Source of the DNA: Gnetum montanum
Taxonomy: Eukaryota > Streptophyta > Gnetopsida > Gnetales > Gnetaceae
Assembly (NCBI GenBank): GCA_015680685.1
Contig: MNCI01021017.1
Span: forward strand, 319,952-383,951
Reading direction: 5' to 3'
Length of the DNA: 64,000 nt
Within the stretch, counting starts at the first letter, position 1. Each line of letters begins with the position of its first letter. The position numbers and the translations under genes are program-made. The notes under the pieces are model-generated. The model was not told the origin of the DNA and searched no databases. It worked only from the letters and a program-made list of their open reading frames with translations. Of this stretch, positions 13,503-25,057 are shown piece after piece.

Positions 13503-15054
13503 ACCATTGATGTTATTAAGGCTATGACATTGCTACATTATGAAGGCAGCAAAGTAGGGTCATAGATTAGGTGACATCTCCTTTGTAATATTATGATATT
13601 TATGATAAATTTATGTATATTTTCAATTTTGAATCAATTATTTTCATGTTTGAACTCAATATTAGAAGTTAAGATAAGGGCTTTCTGATTTTACTTATGA
13701 GTGACAGTCATAAGTGTAGATTTTTTATTGAACTAGGATCTAATTATTTATTTTCTTGATTATCTTTTTTACTTTGGAACTATTCCTCCATAGATATGAC
13801 TCATGGGTTAGTTAGAGACAAGGTGACAATTTTACAATGAAGATAATTATTAAGGTAATTTAGCACTAAACTTTGGCTAGCTCATCAATATCTAAGCCTT
13901 AGTGTTGCTAGAAACAAGAAAGCACTAAAATTCAAGTTTGAAAGAACCCCAATATCCATAATTTTAGTCACTAAAAAAGGACCTGAAAAAGCATTGGTGA
14001 TAGGGAAAGAGTCCAAAGTGATCACCAACACTCAACAAGGGCATTCAGAAATTTATTTTAATGTCTAAGCTTCGACGTTAAAGCTTTTAGTGTCACATAG
14101 CCTTTTTCTTCTTTAAAATATCTATTAATTTTTGGAGGTTCCAAGCTTTAACAAGACTCTTAGGATTGACATTTTTTCTAAGAATTTTTTGAGATGGTTT
14201 AAAATCATGAATTTGATGCATTTTTGTATTCAAGAATTGGTGAAGAATTGAAGGGTTTGGAGATGTTTTTAGTAAGGAATTCATTGAAAAAGAGGAGAAA
14301 TAAGTCTCAAAATAAATGAATAACTATAGAGAATCTATCCATGATGTCCTTGAGAGTGTGGAATTGATTTGTAGGTATGATCTCCAATAGTTATACAAGT
14401 GGATCATTTCCAAAGGAGGATCCTACCCTTAATGTTCTCCTAAAATCATTCGTGTAGGTATGTATAGGTATCATTTAAATTAAATGTGGATCATATCCCA
14501 ATGCTAATATACATGTAACTATCATAATTGGAATCCTACACTATGCTTAACAATACCATTAAGTTCATAGTTATAGCATTCTCATGAGGTGGAATTGATT
14601 TAGAAGGGATCAAAGAAGAGGAACATGAGGTATCTTACCTTGATAGTAATGATAACTATGTGTAAGAAATGATTAAATTGATCATTCTAAATGTCCATTT
14701 GGATGCTATATTATTGTCAAAATTTATCCATTACATAAAACAATAAACAATCAAAGTGTTATGCTTATTTAGAAAATTGTTTATTGAATTTCCCCATTGA
14801 ATAGAAAAATTCGTTGTAGAAAATAATTATAGTTAAACTCAATGATTTATATAGATTAATATAAGAAAAAAATAATTTGAAAGAGCTTGTTAAATAACTC
14901 ACAAAGATCTATAAAAAATTATGGTTTGTAAATTGAGTAATCTATTTTCATAAGAATGCAAATGTGCAACACAACAAGCCCCAGATGAGGAAAAAAGTTA
15001 AAATACCTAGGGATTAGTAAAAATAATTTTTTGAAATCAAGATAAGGTTCTAGG
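13503..15054. other. No gene seen
   Basis: AT-rich sequence without a frame that resembles a known family. The minus-strand frame at 14093-14284 has no recognisable domain. Confidence 0.4.
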
Positions 15055-16149
15055 TATAGGAACACCTCTCCTTATTCCCTTATGATTTTTCTTACAAGGT
15101 ATTTTTGTAGCTTTCAAGCTTGAAGAATATTTGGACAAGTGTGTTGTGCTAATGTATGTCTTCATGTTTTGATTTTTATTGATGATGACTCTTAAATTTT
15201 TTTGGGTGTTTTGGAATCATTTTGATGCATTTAGGAGGTTCCAAGATTTATGGGAACTTTTTTTGAGGCATCCAGAGGTTCTAAACATCAAAAAATGCAT
15301 TTTGGTATTTGGCCCTAGTAGGTGGGAGGTCACACCAAAATATGGAATGTCTTAGCTAAGACATCCCAACTGTGCATGTGACATCTTGGGTGAGATGTTC
15401 CACTAGAATTTGGGATATTCTAGGATCAGATGGAAATTTTTTAAAAAATAGTAGACATCTTAGTCAAGAGTTTAATTTTAATAGGAGGCATCCTAGTAAA
15501 GTTAGCGATGACCTAGATGGATGTGGAAACTTTAAAAAATGCCCATCCAAATTTAGAAAATAGTTGGAACATGATGAAAAAAGATGGAAATAGCTAGTGA
15601 GAATGTAAGAATACTTGGGAAACATCTAGAAAACCTTAGGGTAAGTTGAGAAAAGGTTTCTGGGGTTGTTATCTATCAATTTGACATAAATATTGATGTA
15701 TTGATCATTGTAGATATGAGAAGGAATGAAAAAAGATGCTCTTGAGAGTCAAGAGCTGAGCAAGAGAGAGTGGGTGAGCACATTGGGTAAGTGCAATTGA
15801 TGATTGTAGCTCCAAGATTAGCTTATGGTCTATTGTTCTATGTGTTCTATTCTCTTATAGACTTGTGAATTGATATCTCAGTCCTAAGTTGTAGTAGAGA
15901 TTTCTATTGGTTATGTCTAACATTGAGAATAACCATTGTATGGTTCTAGAGCATCGTGCTTTGAAATATTGGTTGTGTATAATAGGTTCTAGATGTTGTG
16001 GATTTTTTGAACCCCATTGTAATCTTCTAATTACGTTAATTGAGGATACCTAGTTTTCTTGTTTTCTAGAAAAATAGTTTTATCTTTACATAATATTTGG
16101 ATTTAATGCATTGAAAGTGAATTAATTGTGGAGTAAAATTCCTCTAACA
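15055..16149 (+). repeat. 5' LTR of the Reina-like element
   Basis: Matches 20821-21915 along its length, including shared blocks such as GAGCTGAGCAAGAGAGAGTG and TAGTTTTCTTGTTTTCTAG. It ends near CTCTAACA, five bases before the primer-binding site. Confidence 0.85.
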
Positions 16150-16153
16150 TTAT

Positions 16154-16165
16154 TGGTATCAAAGC
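16154..16165 (+). promoter_or_regulatory. Primer-binding site, initiator-Met tRNA type
   Basis: TGGTATCAAAGC differs from the plant tRNA-iMet complement TGGTATCAGAGC by one transition. It lies just inside the 5' LTR. Confidence 0.85.
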
Positions 16166-16209
16166 ATAATTTATTATTGGATTTTGATTAAGGATTTTGT
16201 CAATTTTAG

Positions 16210-17405
16210 ATGGCACCCAAGAAGAAATAGATGTAATCATTGAATTGAGACATGAAAAGCATGAAGTTTACCTTTCAAATGATGCTTTCTTAGATAGATG
16301 AAATTAGTGTAAAGGTGGATATACATGCTGATCCTAGCCATATTCCAGCACATGAAGGTGAAGAGCATGTACATTTAGATGAAGAACTTTCACAACTTGA
16401 CAAAGATGGAGTGGATGAAGAGGAAGGACAATTCAACTATGGAAATCTAGGAAATCATCATCCAAGGATTCCAATGGAAGGGAATCCTATTCCTCATATG
16501 AGAACTTCAAGGGCTCCAATGTGATTCAATACTTCTTCAAGTAAGATTGATGAGGAAGATGAGACAAGAAGTGTAAGACTAGTTAGAAATGCTACAAGAC
16601 TTTCGTATGTAGATTTGAAGACCTTCAATGGTATAGATGGTATAGATGGTACCAATGCTTTTGTGAGTTGGCTAAAGGTATTGGAGAAGCATTTTCAGTT
16701 GGAAGATGTATCAAAGAACTTGAGGATATCTATTGTTGAATCAAGGTTATAAGGTATTAATTCTACCTGAAGGGAAAAGTAGTCTTGGAATTATGAAATA
16801 TGAAATGGTTAGCCTATCATAGATGATAAAATATAGGTTGAAAAGAAACTTTGAATAGTCTAGTTAGAGATAAGAAACCATTAGGAAGTTGAAATTCCTA
16901 AGGTAAGGTGACAAGGATGTCAAAGAATTCTACATTGAATTTTGTGATCTATTTGATCATGCTAAGGTAAACTAGGAAAGGTATGAATAGGCTTCAATCT
17001 TTTTAGGAGGCCTTAAAATGACATACCAATAAGGGTTTTTTTTCTATGAGCCATAAACTCTTGATGAGGCTTATGATTTGGTACTCAAGGCTGAGAAGAA
17101 ATAAGGTGGACTTGGAAACAAAAGCAAACAAACTTCTAAGGGGAAGGAAAAGGGATCTAGATTTGATAAGGGACCCAAGTATAAATCTAAATATAAGAAG
17201 GGTAGCCAAGATAAGAATACTGAAAGAGGTGATGAAAAGGGAAAAGCTAAGAAGTACAAAGGAAAGGGATGCAAGGGTTAAGGTAATAGCTCATAAAAAA
17301 TTTAGTGCTTCAAATATGAAGAATGAGGACACAAGAAATGAGAATGTCCATCTCACAAGGTAGCCAAGGGTAAAGATGTGCAAACCATTGAGGTGGAGGA
17401 GACAT
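16210..17405 (+). pseudogene. gag of the Reina-like element, broken
   Basis: Encoded the capsid/nucleocapsid polyprotein. The first ATG after the primer-binding site (16210) begins MAPKKK and is followed within a few codons by stops. A long frame at 16315-16524 is acidic. The capsid part at about 16590-16740 reads LSYVDLKTFNGIDG then VSWLKVLEKHFQLEDV, typical of gypsy gag. A basic Lys-rich segment lies at about 17090-17280. The zinc knuckle near 17305-17350 reads CFKYEE-stop-GHKK-stop-EC, so the second Cys of the CCHC motif is now Tyr and two codons are stops. The frame is interrupted many times. Confidence 0.75.
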
Positions 17406-17479
17406 GAAGCCAAGCTATTTAGAGAATTAATCCTAATGTTTCAAAAATAGAGGATGTTTCTAAATTAATTTCTTATGCA

Positions 17480-20400
17480 TTCATGATGAATGTTAATAGA
17501 GGAGATCATCTTGATAGGATATTTTTATTTTGGATTGGGACTAGTTATTTGCTTATTGGGCAATGGATTCATATTTTGGTTGATGTGGGAGACCAAGAAA
17601 ATGCTAAGTTTTTGTAGGGTAGTTGCTAGATTGGATTTGGTAACTAATCCTTATCCTAGATCCTATAAGGTGCATTGGTTATCTAAAGATTTTTTTTTTC
17701 AAAAGCTAAGGGAATAATATTCTTTGAAATTTAAAATTAGAAGTTTTCATGATGTTGTGAAGTCTGATATGCTTCCAATAAATTGTATTAATGTAATTCT
17801 TAGTAGACCTTGGAATTTTTGATAGTGGTGCTCAATTTGATGAGGCAAGAAATGTTTGGAATCTAGTTAGACATGATGGAATCCATGATTTAATTATATG
17901 ATAGCTAAAAAAGTGAGGGAGAAAAGATCACTTAATTCTTCCTTTATCTTTCTATGAGAAAGGAAATATATTATGGAACATGATGAAACAAGTTTTGGTT
18001 TTGTTGTTATGACAATAGTTGCTACTAACCATAATGATGTGCAAGTTGAACTTCCTAAAAGTGTGTTAGGCTTGAAGAAGAAATTTTCCAAGGTATTTAA
18101 GAAGAATTAAATGGATTACCACCAATGAAGAATGTACAACATCAGATTGACTTCATTACTATTGCTACCATTCCAAATGAGAGAGCTTACCAAATGGCAC
18201 CAAATTAGAGGGATGAATTACAAAGGCAAGTAGACGAGTTACTTACAAATGTCTTCATGAGGGAATCCATTTCACCTTGTGCAATTCCAATAGTGTTAGT
18301 ACCAAAAAAGAATAATGATAAATGAAGGATGTGCATTAATTTCAAGGTAATGAGATACATGTTTTCTATTCCAAGGATGGATGTTATCCTTTATGTCCTT
18401 ACTAATGCTCAAATTTCTAGAAAAATTGATTTCAAGAGTAGGTACCATCAAATTAGAATCAGGCTTGGTGATGAGTGAAAGAAAACTTTCAAAATACTGA
18501 ATGGATTGTTTAAGTAGTTGGTGATGCCAGGTGGGCTCACAAATGCACCTAATAAATTCATGAAGTTGATGTATGATGTATTGAGAACTTGATTGGTAAG
18601 TGTTGTATTGTCTTTTTTTGATAATATTTTGGTGTATATCTCTAATAAGGAAGAGCACTTGGATCACTTGAGGATGACATGCCTTAAGTTGGAGGAGGTA
18701 CAATTGGTGATCAACATGATGAAAAGTAATTTCTTCAAGAGTTGAATCACATATTTGGGGTATGTGATTTATAAAAATTATATTCACATGAAGACTACCA
18801 AGGTGAAGGCTATTAGAAATTGGCAAACTCCTAATAATGAGAGAGAGTTGGGGNAAATAAGAAATTTAGGTGGTATAATGAAACCCAAGGGCGATTTGAC
18901 TTATTGAAAGTAAATTACCAGTGAATTAGTGCTTGTAATTCTATATTTTTAGAAACTTTTTAGGTGGAGGTAGATACAAGTGGACTTGCATTGGTAGGAT
19001 ACTTTAACAAGAAGGTAGACCTATTGTTTTTCTTTTCTAAAAATTTGAATGAGTCAAGAGAAAAATATAGTATATATGAGAAGGATTTGTATGCTACTAT
19101 TCAAGAAATCAAGCATTGGAGGCATTACTTTTTGGCCAAGGAATTCACCTTTATGATGAACCACAAAGCATTTCAATTTCTAAACTCATAAAAGAAGGTG
19201 AGTGCAAAGCACATGAAGTGTATTACATACCTATGAGAGTTAAATTTTGTGTTGAAGCACAAAAGTGGGAAAGACAATGTGGTGGATGATCTATTATCTA
19301 GGATGCATGTGGTAAATTTCAATGTACCTCATGTGGAAGATATAGATGATATTGCATCTTTGTATGAGAATGATGTTGATTTTGGGTTGGCTTGAAAACA
19401 CCTAAAAGAACCATTGATGAATAGGATAGACCAATGAAGGAACTATAATATTCAAGATGAACTACTATTTAAGAATGGAAAGGTAAATGTTTTTAATTAT
19501 GATTTTAGAAAAAATATTTTGTTTAAAAAGCATTGTAGTGGCATGGCAGGTTACATGAGAAAGGATAAAACATTGGAACTTGTAAGTAGGAACTATTTTT
19601 AGCCTAGTATGATAGTAGAAGTTTCAAAATTTGTGAAGGAGTGCTTGACATGTCAAAAGTTTAAAGGAGGTATAGGTATGGATGGATACTATATGCTTTT
19701 GTCTATTTGCAAAGGTCCATGGGAAAGTATGTAAAAGCACTTTGTGAGTGGAATTTCAAAGACCAAAAGTGAAAACAATGCAATTTTTTGTTATGATTGA
19801 TAGGTTCTACAATATGCCATATTTTATTCCATCAAAGAAGATAAGTGATGCTTCTCATGTGGAAAATTTATTTTTCTAGCATGTTGTGAAGTTGCATGGT
19901 ATTCCTTTGAATATTGTTGGTGATAGAGACTCCAGGTTCACAATTCATTTTTGGAAGTCCCTTTTGAATATTTTAGGATCAAAGTTGAATTTTTCTAGTG
20001 CATATCATCCATGATCTGATGGACAAATGGAGGTGGTGAATAAATCCTTGATAAACATATTGAGATGTTTGTGTGATGGACAATCAAATAGGTGGGAAAA
20101 TGTGTCATGTCATGTTGAATTTTCATATAATAATGCTTTCCATGTTACTATTAATGAAATTCCATTTAAGGTGAACTATGAGTTTTGTCCAAATATGGTG
20201 GACACTTTGAAGAGCTTTGATGATGAAGCTCAACTTAGTGTTGATTTTATGCAAGAGATGTGGGACCTCCATGCATAAGTAAAATCAAATCTTGAGAAGA
20301 AAAATGAAGAGAGATTCCTCAAGAGGAATGAGGGCAAGAAAAGTCCTAATTTTTCTATTGGTGACTAGGTTTAAATGCATTTGAAGAAGAAGTGGTTGAT

Positions 20401-20740
20401 AGGTGTTAACTTCTCCAAATCGAAAGCTAAGAAGATGTGACATCTTAAAATCAAGATTAAGACTAATAATAATGCTTCTGAGATTGATTTACCAAATGTT
20501 TTTGGTATATATTTTATATTTAATGTTTTAGAATCTTGTGCACTATCATGGACCAATTGATGAGGAGAGCATACAAGGTATCATCAATGACTTAAAGGGG
20601 ACTAATGATTAGTCTAAGCCTTCAATGAAGAGAAAGGTAATCATACCCACACATAGGAAAGCTTCTAGTACTTGGGAAGTTAAGAGGCTTGAATATTTTA
20701 TCCATTAGGAGGATCAATTTGTTGATGATGCTTTATGAAT
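17480..20740 (+). pseudogene. pol of the Reina-like element, broken
   Basis: Protease remnant at about 17480-17880 lacks a recognisable DSG. Reverse transcriptase at about 18040-18870 has GLPPMKNVQHQIDF, RESISPCAIP, VPKK and PGGLTNAP; the catalytic FFDD reads FFDN (18612-18635), so the second aspartate is Asn. RNase H at about 18960-19340 begins VEVDTSGLALVGYF. Integrase at about 19390-20280 has a finger remnant (CLTCQKFKGG), VMIDRF, IPSKKISDASHV, GDRDSRFT and EFSYNNAFHVT. The tail at about 20340-20740 has FSIGD and a short chromodomain-like stretch (STWEVKRLEYFI). Most stops are one C-to-T step from Gln, Arg or Trp codons. An undetermined base lies at 18854. Confidence 0.85.
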
Positions 20741-20802
20741 CAATGACTTAAGTGGGGGATCACTTCTATCCCTACTCCCTTATTCATCTGAGTTTATTTT
20801 TT

Positions 20803-20820
20803 AAAGGATGGGAGAGTTAG
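20803..20820 (+). promoter_or_regulatory. Polypurine tract
   Basis: AAAGGATGGGAGAG followed by TTAG lies immediately upstream of the 3' LTR, where the plus-strand primer for reverse transcription is expected. Confidence 0.7.
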
Positions 20821-21915
20821 TGTAGGGACACCTCTCCTAATTTATTTTTGTTGTGTCCTACAAGTTGTTTTTGTAGGTTTCAGGCTTGAAGAAGACATGG
20901 AAGAGTGTGCCTTAGTAATGTGTGTCTTCTTGTTTTGATTTTTGTTGATGATAATTTTTGGATCTTTTGGCATGTTTTGGGGTGTTTTGGGCTTATTTTG
21001 ATGTGTTTAGGGATTTTAGGATCTATGGAAACTCTTTTGGAGGCATTCAATGGTTTTAGACATCAAAAAAATAATTTTTGTATTTGTCCCTAGCAAGTGG
21101 GATGTTTTACTAGAAACTAGAATGTCCTAGTTGAGACATCCCAATTATGCATGCAACATATCAGATGAGATGTTCCACTAGAATTTGGGACATCCTAGGA
21201 CTAGATGGAAAATCCTAGAAAAATAGTAGACTTCTTAGCTAAGAGCTGGGTTTTCATAGAAGATGCGCTAACAAAGTTAGAGTTAATCTAGATGGATCAA
21301 GAAATTTTTGAAAATGCCTATTACAATTTGAAAAACAGCTAGAATGTGATGGAAAAACATGAAGATAGCCAAGGAGAAGGTAAGAAGATTTAGAAAACAT
21401 CTAAAAAACCTTAGGGTAAGTTAAGAAAAGGTTTCTAGGATTCTTATCTACCAATTTGACATAAATATTAACATATTAATCATTATTGATATGAGAAGGA
21501 GTGAGAGAAAATGCTCATAAGAGTGGAGAGCTGAGCAAGAGAGAGTGCATGAGCACATTGGATGAGTGAAATTACTTATTGTAGCTCCAAGATCAGCTTT
21601 TGGTGTGTTGGTCTATGTGTTCTATTCTCTTGTATGTCAATTTTGAGTTGAGATCTTAGTCTTGGGTTATGGGAGGGATTTCTATTGGTTATGTCTTGCA
21701 TTTGAGAACATGGTTGTAGAGCCTCATGCTCTATAATATTAGTTGAGTATGATAGGTTTTGGATGTTATAGGTTTTATGAACCTTCTTGTAATCTTCTAA
21801 TTGCGTTAATTGAAGATAGCTAGTTTTCTTGTTTTCTAGCGAAAGGTTTTGTCTTTACATAATATTTGGATTTAGTGTGTTGAAGGTGAATTAATTATGG
21901 GATGAACCTACTCAA
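20821..21915 (+). repeat. 3' LTR of the Reina-like element
   Basis: Starts TGTAGGGACACC and matches 15055-16149. The 3' boundary (~21915) is set by equal length and by the end of similarity near CTACTCAA. Confidence 0.8.
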
Positions 21916-22009
21916 ATTATAGGATCAATTTATAGTCACGAGTATTTTCTTAATGAAGCTTTTAGATTGTTAATAAGCTAAATGTATTGTCATTCAATGG
22001 GCCCATTTG

Positions 22010-23220
22010 TTTAAGCTATGTAGAACCAAATTTCAATTCTAACTATTTTGCTTGTATAAGATCTCCCTTTGAAATGTTGAAGTTAAGATAATAAGTTTAG
22101 GTTAAAATTAGAAGATGTTATACCTTAATTAACTTTTAGATCAAATGAACAAGCTTGTAGACTTATAATCTGATTTAATTCATTTATAAGAAAGGTTGCA
22201 ACATTGGATAGTATACTTAAGCTAATACATTAAGGTAGCTTATGGAATCAAGGGGTCTGAGTTAATATAACTTAAAAGAAGAATTGAATTTTAATGGGGA
22301 GCTCATAGAACACAAAATAAATTTTACGAAAAAGCCTAAGTTTACTTCTACCATATCAATTAGTGATGAGTTAGCATTTAGATGAATGCCTTGGAATGAA
22401 AGGCTTGAAGCTCAACTCAACAAAATAAAAATAAAAAGACTTGATCTAAGTCATCACAAGCTATATCAGTGAAGGTTCATAGAACCAAAAAGTAGTTCTA
22501 CAAAGAGTATTAAATCAATTCTATGAATAAAGCTCATATTATGTGCCACATAGATGGGATAAGAGAGGCTTAGTTCATAGAACTAAAATGTAATTCTATG
22601 AGAAGGAGTAAACTTGAATCTATGAAGAAAATTTTATGTCATTTCACATATTATATTCAAAAAGCATGAGTTTTGTAGAACCAAAACTTGGCTCTTTGAA
22701 AAATTAGAATTTGTCTCTACAAGCCATGTTAGTTCATGGAGTTGGAAAGCTTATAGAAGAAAAAATGGTTTTGCATATAAATTCATTTTTGATCCTGCCA
22801 CATTAATAAGCTATAACTTGGTAAATATGAGTGTTTAGAGAAAAAGATAGGTTCTCTAAGAGAAAAAGCTCACTCACATCATATGAAACCACATAATCAA
22901 AAGCTTAAAGTATGGTCTGTGAACTAAATTTTGGTTCTATAAACAAGCTCTAGATTGATTCTATGAAACATGTTAGGAGAGCTTATTTCATTTGTCACAT
23001 AATGTCGAAAGAGAAGCATGGTTCATGGAACCAAAAATTGGTTGTACAAGTAATCTTCAAATTGGTTTGTATGAATGACATTAGCTATAATCATAAGCAA
23101 AAGTTCATAGAACCAAAATGTTAATTCTACAAAAAAGTTTAAATTTGTTTCTATAAGCAAACTCAACTCTTAATAGAAAATGAGCTTATAGAACTAAAAT
23201 TTCTAATCCCATTTTAACTT
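22010..23220. repeat. Array of ~95-bp imperfect repeats with a TTCATAGAACC dyad
   Basis: The block GTTCATAGAACCAAAA followed by TTGGTTCTATGAA-like sequence recurs near 22016, 22304, 22477, 22574, 22672, 22918, 23021, 23103 and 23188. The two halves are inverted repeats, so each copy could form a hairpin. The best unit has TTCATAGAACTA at 22574-22585 and TAATTCTATGAG at 22591-22602. Well-preserved neighbours are 82-103 bp apart. No coding frame overlaps. The array may belong to an LTR or satellite; its boundaries are soft. Confidence 0.65.
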
Positions 23221-23654
23221 TTTTTATTTTGCTTATTTTAGATTTGATTAATTATTTTCAATTTTTTTTCTCATTTAATGCTTTTTGAACTTGATTCCTT
23301 CTTCGATGGCTTGTATCTAGAAGGGAAAAATTTCTGTAATGCTCACATGGATCCCAGGGTGCTTTCTAGTGACCATATGACCATTGTAAATTTTGTTGTA
23401 ACCTAGACTAGGAGTTATGACATAAATCATAATGTTGTTTATAAATTATATGGGGACACTAACATAAGAAATATATGAAGAAGAGTATCACTTCTATTAT
23501 TAAGGCTCCATACACTAAGTTTTGATAGCAAAAATGTAGTTTTGATCTATCAAATCAGAAAGAGAAGAAGGTGAAACCATAATCAAAATTTCTTAAATTT
23601 TTAAAATTGGCATTTAAGAATTATAAACTTAACATTATTTTATTTGAACCTTTG

Positions 23655-23765
23655 ATACATGGTTAGGTATATTTCTCCACCATCTCAAACTTTAATTTAT
23701 CTATGATTCTAATCTTTCTATTTTCTCTCTAGTGGGTCTTATGTGAAATACATCTTATTCTTATG
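23655..23765. repeat. Copy 1 of a local duplication
   Basis: Shares AATTTATCTATGAT, TCTATTTTCT and TCTAG blocks in the same order with 24735-24845. Removing the solo LTR between them leaves the copies ~314 bp apart, so a tandem duplication may predate the LTR insertion. Confidence 0.55.
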
Positions 23766-24142
23766 ATAAGTACTTATTTTTCTTACTCATTAATGTGGAT
23801 TAACTTTTTCCTTTGTTTTTATTGCTTAGGCAAGATAGAAATTAGTGAAAAGGAGTAGTTGAAGAAGCTAATGCTTAGATTAGAATTTATGCATTTATAG
23901 TATTTATTTATGTTGATGTTTGTGTAATTTCTAAGATATAATGTTTGATGAGTGGCGAGGTACCCCTACACTCAACCATACGAAACGAGTGTCGCACGCG
24001 CGATCCGGTCGAACTCCGCAGATGGACTAGTTGTGGTATCTAGATAGTTAGCCTTAGGTCGCAGTTCGCTGTCTTCCCATCTAGACTAGTTTTGCATATG
24101 TCACGTATGGTTTAGTCTAGATGAGGTGTATGATGTGTTCCT

Positions 24143-24360
24143 NNNNNNNNNNNNNNNNNNNNNNNNNNNNNNNNNNNNNNNNNNNNNNNNNNNNNNNNNN
24201 NNNNNNNNNNNNNNNNNNNNNNNNNNNNNNNNNNNNNNNNNNNNNNNNNNNNNNNNNNNNNNNNNNNNNNNNNNNNNNNNNNNNNNNNNNNNNNNNNNNN
24301 NNNNNNNNNNNNNNNNNNNNNNNNNNNNNNNNNNNNNNNNNNNNNNNNNNNNNNNNNNNN
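24143..24360. other. Assembly gap (N run)
   Basis: 218 undetermined bases inside LTR A2. The equivalent place in A4 LTRs holds a GA microsatellite (40122-40143), which may be why assembly failed. Confidence 0.95.
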
Positions 24361-24582
24361 AACAATAAATAAACTAAGTGAATGCTGCAATGATGAAGTA
24401 ATCTCGATCTTTATTGCCGGTCATGTGCGTGTCCAAGTACGGCACACTCGAATAAAGACACCGTACAATCACATTCACCACACTGTGGGCAGACACGGGA
24501 AAATTCTAACTCTGGAGGGATCAAATTGCCAGAGCTTCGCTACACTAAAACTGGGATCCCCAAATGAGGGAGAGCTGCCTCT

Positions 24583-24683
24583 TATTTATAGACATGACGG
24601 CTGACTACGATATCGCGTATGCGATATCGTAGGGAAGGACGCGATATCGCGTACGCGATATCACGGGGGATGCGATATCGCGG
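24583..24683 (-). promoter_or_regulatory. LTR A2 core promoter: TATA box and GATATC palindromes
   Basis: On the minus strand TATAAATA occupies 24590-24583. Exactly 17 bp upstream lies a 22-bp near-perfect palindrome (24608-24629) made of half-site CGATATCGCGT and its reverse complement. A second copy is at 24642-24663 and a half-site (GCGATATCGC) at 24672-24681. The same arrangement recurs in the other family A LTRs, so this is read as the element's U3 promoter. Confidence 0.75.
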
Positions 24684-24734
24684 CCGACGCAAACCGCGTC
24701 TCATCAATGTTAAAATATGTTTTTATACTTTGTA

Positions 24735-24845
24735 ATGTCCTTTGGTTATATTTTCCCATCACCTTAGGTTTCAATTTATCTATGATACTAATGTTTTCTA
24801 TTTTCTTTCTAGGGACTCTTACAGGTAAGACATCTTATATAACAC
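24735..24845. repeat. Copy 2 of a local duplication
   Basis: Partner of 23655-23765; it lies just outside the solo LTR. The rest of 24712-25057 shows no gene. Confidence 0.55.
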
Positions 24846-25057
24846 CTTGCTAACCAAGCTTAGGCTAGTAAGGAATTACTTATAAAATTATGCAAAATAT
24901 CAAAACAACTTAAAATATTGTGTAATAAAATTAATGGATGCCAAGAAAATATAACAAGAAAAGTAGTCAACATCTATAAAACAAGCATATTAGGGAAATA
25001 GAAAAATTGCATAAAAATGTAAAACATTTTCAAGACAATGACAATGGCCCTGTGTGT

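Larger units (their letters stand above)
15055..21915 (+). mobile_element. Full-length Ty3/gypsy element, Reina-like, degenerate
   Basis: Two LTRs of equal length (15055-16149 and 20821-21915, 1,095 bp each) flank an internal region in the order primer-binding site, gag, protease, reverse transcriptase, RNase H, integrase, C-terminal tail, polypurine tract. The LTRs differ visibly at many positions, so the insertion is old. No clear target-site duplication was found; the 5' LTR begins TA where the 3' LTR begins TG. Lineage is inferred from reverse transcriptase and integrase wording. Confidence 0.85.
23946..24706 (-). mobile_element. Family A solo LTR, copy A2, TSD ATGTT
   Basis: Begins TGATGAG and ends CTCATCA on the plus strand (7-bp terminal inverted repeat) and is flanked by ATGTT at 23941-23945 and 24707-24711. 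No internal element sequence adjoins it, so it is a solo LTR left by LTR-LTR recombination. It keeps many CpG sites that are TpG or CpA in other copies, suggesting it is among the younger members here. Its transcriptional sense is minus, judged from the TATA box and from the coding strand of relatives A3 and A4. An assembly gap covers 24143-24360. Confidence 0.9.

Noticed and set aside
15050-21920. Target-site duplication for the Reina-like element
   Set aside because: The five bases on each side (CTAGG and ATTAT) do not match; either mutated or the 3' boundary is slightly off.
24112-24390. Open frames through the N run on both strands
   Set aside because: They consist of undetermined bases; no protein can be read.
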